DNA of 11,721 nucleotides, from assembly GCA_964373855.1 (NCBI GenBank), contig CAYJWL010000024.1:1-11721 (forward strand), written 5' to 3'. The notes beneath the pieces are model-generated. The model did no database searches. It was not told the origin of the DNA and was given only the letters and a program-made list of their open reading frames with translations. A program made the position numbers and the translations under genes. This stretch comes from CAYJWL01 sp964373855 (GTDB lineage: Bacteria > Patescibacteriota > Andersenbacteria > UBA10190). Position 1 is the first letter of the stretch; the number at the start of each line of letters is the position of its first letter. Shown in pieces: positions 5,453-10,540 of this stretch.

Positions 5453-5989
5453 TTAGTGCTTTTTAATAACTTCCCCCGCAACCGCCAGAGATTTATTCTT
5501 TCGGACGGCGCCGAACAACCTGAATACAGTATCAACAATCACTGGCAGCTCAAGATAATCTATCGAAATAGCCAGCCAGGCTAACCAGACCGGTAAAATC
5601 GTGCTTGGCTGTCCTGTGCCAAATTGATGTACTACAAATTCATCAGTTATCCAGAACAGATGCAGCCACTGCGAGTTGATAAAAAACAGAAACAATAACG
5701 GCTGCCAGCGGAATCGCCGCCGCAGCTCATTGATATAGAGAACTGCTGTCGAGATAATTGCCGGTATTTCTGAGTAATCAATAATGATGATGAGATATTT
5801 CCAGAGCAATGTCGGTGAGAAAAAGCTCTCCCCAACAAGGCGTTGCAGCACGATATCAGTTGTCAGCCAATAGAGGTGAAGTAGCTGCAGGATAAAGAGA
5901 CCCGCTGCGATGGCCACATTAAGAGCATAATTACGTTCGTACCAAGACCAAAACGCTGCAAGGTTAGGTCTATTTTGGTCAGCCGTCAT
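5453..5989 (-). CDS. Four-helix membrane protein made of two repeats, unknown function
   Basis: The product is 178 aa. There are four hydrophobic segments: about 22-44, 61-86, 97-116 and 129-159. The first and second pairs are repeats of each other. LLHLYWLTTD (36-45) corresponds to WLHLFWITDE (108-117), and IIDYSEIPAIIS (69-80) to SIDYLELPVIVD (142-153). Conserved pairs are H38/H110, W41/W113, T43/T115, D71/D144, Y72/Y145, E74/E147 and P76/P149, an offset of about 72 residues. Polar residues repeated inside helices suggest a binding site or a packing motif. The N-terminus and the RRRFR stretch (90-94) between the repeats are probably on the same side of the membrane, and the C-terminus is basic. 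I do not recognise a named family. No Shine-Dalgarno precedes the ATG, and no better start is near. It is convergent with tRNA-Ile and divergent from the zinc-ribbon gene. Confidence 0.82.
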   Translation of the reverse strand: MTADQNRPNLAAFWSWYERNYALNVAIAAGLFILQLLHLYWLTTDIVLQRLVGESFFSPTLLWKYLIIIIDYSEIPAIISTAVLYINELRRRFRWQPLLFLFFINSQWLHLFWITDEFVVHQFGTGQPSTILPVWLAWLAISIDYLELPVIVDTVFRLFGAVRKNKSLAVAGEVIKKH

Positions 5990-6071
5990 ATGCCAGTAAC
6001 TATTAACGCCCGGCCGATTGCTTACAGGTTGTATCTTTCCTCATCTTACTATAAGGTTGGGGATGGAAAAT

Positions 6072-6085
6072 GTTGTTTTAACAAC
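6072..6085. promoter_or_regulatory. Palindromic operator-like site between divergent genes
   Basis: GTTGTT, two bases, then AACAAC (6072-6085) form an inverted repeat in the 133-base gap between the divergent genes at 5989 and 6123. A plausible plus-strand promoter overlaps it: TTAACA (6078-6083), 16 bp, TATTTC (6100-6105). On the minus strand a TATAGT lies near 6050 without a clear -35. A repressor site is possible; only symmetry and position support it. Confidence 0.3.
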
Positions 6086-6122
6086 TGACTAATTTGTGGT
6101 ATTTCTCGATTGGAGATGCCCG

Positions 6123-6632
6123 ATGAGTAGCATTAAACCTGCATTTACTGATACATCAGTGCGTTTTCACCTTCACGAGTCGAAGTGTTATGGTTTTCCT
6201 GATGTCAGGCGTGTTGACGACGTAGAGTATTCTGAGATACAAAATTTACCGCTGTACCCATTGGAAAATCATCAAAAGCCATGGTCATTTGTCCAACACA
6301 CGCCGATTCAATTCTATATTAAACCAGCCGGACTGTGGGTTGTATACTGCCATGAAATCATCCCAGAAAGTAGTAGCGGGCCACCTGATGAGGGATATGT
6401 GGGTCCTTATCTCATGTCAACAGAGAACCAGCCTTACTGTCATCGGTGCGGGGCCAACACCATTACGTGTCATAGAACATACTACACCACCGGCGGTGAT
6501 ATGGAGCATGTGGAGTGGAAGCACACCTGTGGCTCCTGTGAGGCGGTGGCCAGAGAAATCCAGCAAGGGTGTTACGGCTACGATAACACTTACCAATGCC
6601 CATTCCCATTCTGCACCGAAAGTTATCCTTGA
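6123..6632 (+). CDS. Hypothetical protein with a putative C-terminal zinc ribbon
   Basis: The product is 169 aa and is not recognised. The ATG at 6123 is preceded by GGAG (6112-6115) seven bases upstream; an in-frame ATG at 6096 lacks a ribosome site. The N-terminal part (1-100) is rich in Pro, His and aromatic residues, with no membrane helix. The C-terminal part has CHRC (106-109) and CGSC (136-139), a CxxC-x26-CxxC arrangement typical of a zinc ribbon. Further cysteines are at 116, 150, 159 and 164, including CPFPFC, so a second metal site is possible. It has its own terminator and a divergent neighbour, so it is a single-gene unit. Metal binding is inferred from cysteine spacing only. Confidence 0.72.
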   Translation: MSSIKPAFTDTSVRFHLHESKCYGFPDVRRVDDVEYSEIQNLPLYPLENHQKPWSFVQHTPIQFYIKPAGLWVVYCHEIIPESSSGPPDEGYVGPYLMSTENQPYCHRCGANTITCHRTYYTTGGDMEHVEWKHTCGSCEAVAREIQQGCYGYDNTYQCPFPFCTESYP

Positions 6633-6644
6633 GCGCCAACGCGG

Positions 6645-6667
6645 ACCCGTCTAAAGGCGGGTTTTTT
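6645..6667 (+). terminator. Intrinsic terminator of the zinc-ribbon gene
   Basis: ACCCGTC (6645-6651) pairs with GGCGGGT (6656-6662), including one G-T pair, with a 4-base loop, then a run of T. It starts 13 bases after the stop codon. Confidence 0.85.
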
Positions 6668-6716
6668 ATTTTCCAATGAGCTTGGTGAAAAATGATTCTA
6701 AACAAAGGGGTGACGC

Positions 6717-6791
6717 GGCGGGGGTCCCCCGCCAAGTGCCAGCGCTTCCTCCGATGTCATTGGGCTTACGGTGCAGCCGCGGCAGGACCCC
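6717..6791 (-). ncRNA. GC-rich structured element, candidate small RNA
   Basis: This sits in the 297-base gap before csrA (6633-6929). GGGGTCC (6721-6727) is complementary to GGACCCC (6785-6791), closing a stretch of about 70 bases. GGGGTCC also lies within a local 17-base hairpin (6717-6733), so the two folds compete. Read on the minus strand, the 71-base unit closes with the 7-bp stem, continues with about four further G-C pairs, and contains an extended hairpin capped by a GGAG loop (about 6749-6752). A TATTAT at 6801-6796 could be its -10 element, only about five bases before the first G. The 3' flank lacks a clear terminator. Transcription and strand are not established. In outline it recalls a small SRP RNA, but the conserved core does not match. 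Confidence 0.3.
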
Positions 6792-6833
6792 TACAATAAT
6801 ATCGTTTTTCACCGAGCTTTTTCCAATACAATA

Positions 6834-6861
6834 TTGACATACTGCTCGTTTAATGTATACT
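6834..6861 (+). promoter_or_regulatory. Strong sigma-70-type promoter of csrA
   Basis: A consensus -35 TTGACA (6834-6839), a 16-bp spacer and TATACT (6856-6861), with a predicted start near 6868. The csrA leader would be about 62 bases. It is the best promoter match in the window. Confidence 0.85.
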
Positions 6862-6929
6862 TGTGGCGGTTTGGAAGCTGGTTCGTTCTTTGACGTCATT
6901 TTCCCTTTTGAACAGAAAGAAAGGATGCC

Positions 6930-7145
6930 ATGTTGGTCCTGACTCGCAAGAAAGACGAGAGCATTGTCATTAACGAGAACATCGTCATTACCGTGGTTGA
7001 GATCCGGGGCGATAAGGTTCGCTTGGGTATCGAGGCGCCAAGAGATTGCTCCATCCACCGCCAGGAAGTGTATGAGGCCATCAAGAAAGAACAAACAGAG
7101 CAAGAGAAAAGCCCTTCACCCGAGGAGGGTACCACCCCGGGTTGA
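6930..7145 (+). CDS. csrA: Carbon storage regulator / translational regulator CsrA
   Basis: CsrA is a small homodimeric RNA-binding protein that recognises GGA motifs in mRNA leaders and represses or activates translation. The product is 71 aa; the first 52 residues match the family closely. They start MLVLTRKKDE, have VRLGIEAPRD (30-39) and the HRQEVYEAI (43-51) that includes Arg44. Leu4, Arg6 and Arg44, the RNA-contacting positions, are present. The tail (53-71) is an acidic, Pro/Ser-rich extension. AAAGGA lies four bases before the ATG and contains a GGA, and a second GGA (TTTGGAAG) occurs earlier in the leader, which fits autoregulation (inference). The gene is a monocistron with a strong promoter and terminator, convergent with the ABC operon. 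Confidence 0.97.
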   Translation: MLVLTRKKDESIVINENIVITVVEIRGDKVRLGIEAPRDCSIHRQEVYEAIKKEQTEQEKSPSPEEGTTPG

Positions 7146-7181
7146 ACTTGACTGTTGTCCCTTGCTTCATCTCCACCAGGG

Positions 7182-7211
7182 CCGCTGTCATTTATGATAG
7201 CGGTTTTTTTT
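7182..7211 (+). terminator. Intrinsic terminator of csrA
   Basis: CCGCTGTCA (7182-7190) pairs with TGATAGCGG (7195-7203) with one G-T pair and loop TTTA, followed by eight T. The T-run overlaps the last bases of the convergent permease gene, whose stop is at 7212-7210. Confidence 0.92.
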
Positions 7212-8454
7212 ATTCATACCGCAATGCCTCAATCGGGTTTTTATTGGCTGCCTTGCGGGCCGGGTACATGCCAAATACCAGACCGACAGCCACCGCTACG
7301 CCCACGCCAAGCAATATCGCGCCCAGCGGCAGCCGGAAAGGCCAATGTACATTAAATTGACTGGATGCAACGAGCGAGACTACAGCGGAGAGAGCGACGG
7401 CAAGTGCTGTACCGATGATCCCTCCGCTTAAAGTCAGGATGACTGCTTCGAGCAAAAATTGTTGCAGGATATCGCGGTTGGCAGCGCCGACAGCTTTGCG
7501 CAAGCCAATCTCCTGGGTCCGTTCCGTCACAGATACCAGCATGATATTCATGATGCCAATGCCGCCTACCAATAATGCGATCGAGGCAACCGCTGTCAGA
7601 AAAACTGTGAGAACCTGTGTGACGGTGCTGATGATGTCCACGGCCTCCTGCTGGGTAGTGACAAAGAAATCGTCTTTAGCCGGATCGGTAATACTGTGCG
7701 TTTCCCGAATGGTAGCCCGGATATCTTCGGCCACTTCTTTCACATCTTGGTCAGCGTAGGCCGTAATAAATATCTCATGGTAGAAGTCGATGCCCAGGAG
7801 AGTTTTCTGGGCGGTGGTATAGGGAATGAGAACAGTCTCATCAAGATTAAACAATAAAACCTGCCCGCGCGGGGGGAAGACGCCGACCACGCGCAAATTT
7901 TGACCCTGTAATTTCACGGTTTGTCCAATGGCGTCAGAATCCCCGAATAATTCCTGTCTCACTTTCCATCCCAGCACGGCAACTTTGGCTCGCTGCCGGA
8001 GATCTTCATCTGTAAAATATGAGCCTTCTTCTGGGGAAATCTTGAAGATCCGTTCAAACGCATCCGGTGTCCAGCCGAAAGAGGTGGGGCGGTAAATCGC
8101 ATCGGCATATGTAATTGCTCCCGGAACAAAAATGGCCGGATCCACGAAGCGCGCTCCGGGCACGTTTTCCGGTTTGCGCAGCGCGGCCACGTCTGCCTCC
8201 TTAATGGAATCTGATAAAATTGTTTCGGCCACATCTGTGGGATGTTCTGGCTGGCGCCCGGGACGGAGCACGATGGAGCTGGCGCCGATGCCCTCAATTT
8301 CGCTCAAGATGAGCTGCTGCGCTCCTTGCCCTAAAGCAACCAGCAGAACAATGGCCAGCACGCCGATAACGATGCCCAATATTGTCAGGAGCGACCGGCC
8401 CAGATTAATGCGCAACGCCCGCATGGCGGTTTTCATGGCTGCTGTTGTTTTCAT
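7210..8454 (-). CDS. ABC transporter permease, MacB/FtsX family
   Basis: The product is 414 aa, close to the usual size of YknZ/LolC/MacB-type permeases without a fused ATPase. Helix 1 is at 19-43, then a large extracytoplasmic MacB_PCD domain (44-275). Three C-terminal helices form the FtsX domain (about 278-306, 331-362, 377-397). The conserved cytoplasmic stretch VTERTQEIGLRKAVGAANRD (309-328) between helices 2 and 3 and the ending MYPARKAANKNPIEALRYE are family hallmarks. These transporters are mechanotransmission pumps: the ATPase drives movement in the external domain, expelling peptides, antibiotics or lipoproteins from the outer face. Substrate cannot be predicted. The ATG shares one base with the ATPase stop (TAATG), indicating translational coupling. 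The next gene is convergent csrA. Confidence 0.94.
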   Translation of the reverse strand: MKTTAAMKTAMRALRINLGRSLLTILGIVIGVLAIVLLVALGQGAQQLILSEIEGIGASSIVLRPGRQPEHPTDVAETILSDSIKEADVAALRKPENVPGARFVDPAIFVPGAITYADAIYRPTSFGWTPDAFERIFKISPEEGSYFTDEDLRQRAKVAVLGWKVRQELFGDSDAIGQTVKLQGQNLRVVGVFPPRGQVLLFNLDETVLIPYTTAQKTLLGIDFYHEIFITAYADQDVKEVAEDIRATIRETHSITDPAKDDFFVTTQQEAVDIISTVTQVLTVFLTAVASIALLVGGIGIMNIMLVSVTERTQEIGLRKAVGAANRDILQQFLLEAVILTLSGGIIGTALAVALSAVVSLVASSQFNVHWPFRLPLGAILLGVGVAVAVGLVFGMYPARKAANKNPIEALRYE

Positions 8455-9161
8455 TATTTCCGGTAATGTTTAACGCGCGAGCTCACCAGTGTATCTGTCA
8501 GAATACTGCCGTCGCGCAGGTTAAGAATACGCTGCGCGTATTGCGCTGTGCTTGTCTCATGCGTGATAACAATGATAGTGTGGCCGGCCGCGTGCAGACC
8601 ATCAATAGTTTGCATCACCGCCTCGCCGGTTTTCGAATCCAAACTTCCGGTTGGCTCGTCGGCAAAAATGACCTGCGGATTATTAACCAGCGCTCGGGCA
8701 ATCGCCACGCGCTGTTTCTCTCCGCCGGAAAGCTGGGCGGGTGTGTGTTGCAGCCGGTGCTCCATCTGCACTTGGGCGATAGCCTTATGCGCCCGCTCGA
8801 GCCGCTCGTGTTTGGGAAATCGGCTGTAGGTTAAAGGCAGCAGCACATTATCCAGCACAGACGTGCGGGCTAACAGGTAATAGGACTGAAAGACAAATCC
8901 CATGTTTTGGTTCCGCAGCTCGGCCAGCCGGTCGTCGGGAAGGGCGGCGGTGTCCTGGCCAGCATAGATATATTGTCCGCTGTCCGGGCGGTCCAGTAAT
9001 CCCAGAATATGCAACAGAGTTGATTTGCCTGATCCGGAAGGGCCGATGATAGAAATAAACTCGCCCGCCTCCACGGTGAAGGACACATTGTTAAGCGCGG
9101 TGGTCGCCGCACCCTCGTCCCGGTATACTTTGGAAATCTCTTGCGCGTCTATCAGCGGCAT
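8454..9161 (-). CDS. ABC transporter ATP-binding protein, MacB/LolD type
   Basis: The product is 235 aa, a single nucleotide-binding domain. Motifs: Walker A GPSGSGKS (40-47), Q-loop Gln92 in FVFQSYYLL, signature LSGGEKQR (144-151), Walker B VIFADEP with D168/E169, D-loop SLD (173-175) and switch histidine His201. The FQSYYLL and ADEPTGSLDS stretches are typical of the MacB/LolD/YknY group. It powers the permease encoded next and likely contacts it as a dimer on the cytoplasmic face. The ATG lies 12 bases after the adaptor stop. No convincing Shine-Dalgarno is visible in that gap, so translation may depend on coupling to the upstream gene. Confidence 0.96.
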   Translation of the reverse strand: MPLIDAQEISKVYRDEGAATTALNNVSFTVEAGEFISIIGPSGSGKSTLLHILGLLDRPDSGQYIYAGQDTAALPDDRLAELRNQNMGFVFQSYYLLARTSVLDNVLLPLTYSRFPKHERLERAHKAIAQVQMEHRLQHTPAQLSGGEKQRVAIARALVNNPQVIFADEPTGSLDSKTGEAVMQTIDGLHAAGHTIIVITHETSTAQYAQRILNLRDGSILTDTLVSSRVKHYRK

Positions 9162-9173
9162 CGGCCAGGGTTG

Positions 9174-10460
9174 CTATGGCGTATTTGGAGAGCCGGTGGC
9201 TACCTGTTCGCCTTCAGATACCCCGCTGGTAATTTCAACCGCACCATCAGAGCCAACCAGCCCGGTGACAACCGCCCGTTCGGTAAACGAGCCGTCAGTT
9301 TGCAGTACCCGGACTGTCTCCTGTCCGTCGCGGCTGGTTACCGCCCGCCGGGGGATCGCCAGTACACCTTCCTTCTTCTGCGCATGCACAACAATGTCTG
9401 CGGTCAGCCCCGGCTTAAGGCGCTGATCGCTTATCGGCAGCTCGAGTGTTACTGCAAAGGTGGGGACGCCTTCCACGATAACTGCCGCGGGAGCAATCCG
9501 GACCACAGTTGCTCGCCACTGCTCGGTATCGGGATAGGCATCGAATGTTACGGTGGCGGCCATGGCAGGATTTATCTTGGCGGCATCACTTTCGGTTACC
9601 TGGGCAACAAGCTCCACCTGATCGGTGGTGGCAACGGTGGCAATGGTAGCGCCGGCAGTAATGATTTGTCCTATCTTCGCGTCCAGTTTTGTTATGGTGC
9701 CGGCCAGCGGCGCGGTCATAACGCTCTTGGCCAGTTTGACGTGCGCCAATCCTTCCAGTGCTTCCAGAGAGGCCAGCCCGGCGGTATTTCCGGCCGCTTG
9801 CGTGGTTGCGGCGTACTGCTCCTTGGCTACATCAGCGGCAGCTCTGGCGTCTTCATTTGTCTTGGCCGCTGTTTTTTCCGCGGTGGCTAACGCTTGTTGG
9901 GCAGCGTGGTAGGCCGCCTCGTCTGTCAGGACAAGAACGAATTTGCTCTTGGCAAGGACAGATTCATCACCGCTTTCCCGCACCTCCTGCTGCCAGACTT
10001 CTTTGGCTTGATCAAGTTTCGCTTTCGCATCGCGCACCGTTTGCCGCGCTTGCTCTACTTTGCGCGCGTTCTCGGCTCGGGTGTTTTTCCAATCCTGCTC
10101 TGCTTTGACGGAGCGCAGCCGCAGCTCTTCTTGCGCGCTGGCCTGATCGGCTGCAGCCTTGGCTAATTCCAGCTCCGCTGTCCGGGAATCAAGGCGCACC
10201 AGCACTTGTCCGGCGGCAACTGTTTCGCCGATCTCCACCAGAACTTGCTGGACGGTGCCAACCGATTCAAATCCCAGTAACGCGGTCTCCTGTGCCTGCA
10301 CTGTGCCCGTAAAAGAAATATCCTGTGTAATAGTCCGGCGTTCTACCGCCACCGTTCGTGGGCCCTCGGGCGCGTTTTGACGGCTGAACTGCCAAATAGC
10401 CAAGCCGACAATGACAATGCCGACCCCGGCGATGGCTGCCGTTTTGCTGGATACGTTCAT
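9174..10460 (-). CDS. Membrane-fusion / periplasmic adaptor protein (MacA/YknX-like)
   Basis: The product is 428 aa. An N-terminal membrane anchor (7-24) is followed by the first half of the lipoyl-like domain (about 50-92, GFESVGTVQQVLVEIGETV). A long Ala/Glu/Lys/Gln-rich coiled coil comes next (about 94-235). The lipoyl second half is APLAGTITKLDAKIGQIITAG (about 249-269). A beta-barrel and membrane-proximal domain completes the chain (270-428). This is the HlyD/RND-adaptor layout. The protein links the permease to the outside or to an outer-membrane duct. No TolC-like gene is in the window, and in single-membrane bacteria such adaptors (YknX) work without one. It is the first gene of the operon. 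The ATG has no Shine-Dalgarno and lies almost on the predicted transcription start, which suggests a leaderless message or an unseen upstream promoter. Confidence 0.93.
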   Translation of the reverse strand: MNVSSKTAAIAGVGIVIVGLAIWQFSRQNAPEGPRTVAVERRTITQDISFTGTVQAQETALLGFESVGTVQQVLVEIGETVAAGQVLVRLDSRTAELELAKAAADQASAQEELRLRSVKAEQDWKNTRAENARKVEQARQTVRDAKAKLDQAKEVWQQEVRESGDESVLAKSKFVLVLTDEAAYHAAQQALATAEKTAAKTNEDARAAADVAKEQYAATTQAAGNTAGLASLEALEGLAHVKLAKSVMTAPLAGTITKLDAKIGQIITAGATIATVATTDQVELVAQVTESDAAKINPAMAATVTFDAYPDTEQWRATVVRIAPAAVIVEGVPTFAVTLELPISDQRLKPGLTADIVVHAQKKEGVLAIPRRAVTSRDGQETVRVLQTDGSFTERAVVTGLVGSDGAVEITSGVSEGEQVATGSPNTP

Positions 10461-10463
10461 ATA

Positions 10464-10496
10464 ATCATAACAATATCACAACCTTATCACAACCTT
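10464..10496 (-). repeat. Three tandem 11-bp repeats overlapping the ABC operon promoter
   Basis: Read on the minus strand, AAGGTTGTGAT occurs at 10496-10486 and again at 10485-10475. It is followed by a degenerate copy, ATTGTTATGAT (10474-10464, 8 of 11 identical). The block ends three bases before the adaptor start codon. A promoter lies inside it: TTGTGA (10492-10487) in the first copy, 17 bp, then TATGAT (10469-10464) in the third. Direct repeats one helical turn apart are the usual arrangement for OmpR/PhoB-family regulators; the link to such a regulator is inference. Confidence 0.75.
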
Positions 10497-10540
10497 CGCT
10501 CTGCGCTGATTGACAGATGCGGGCAATGGATCGGGTCCCG

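Noticed and set aside
6717..6791. Definite SRP (4.5S) RNA
   Set aside because: Size, closing stem and GGAG loop fit, but the conserved symmetric-loop bases and three-pair distal stem are not clearly present on either strand.
9141..9890. 249-codon plus-strand frame inside the adaptor gene
   Set aside because: Gly/Tyr/Cys-rich antisense shadow of a clear membrane-fusion protein.
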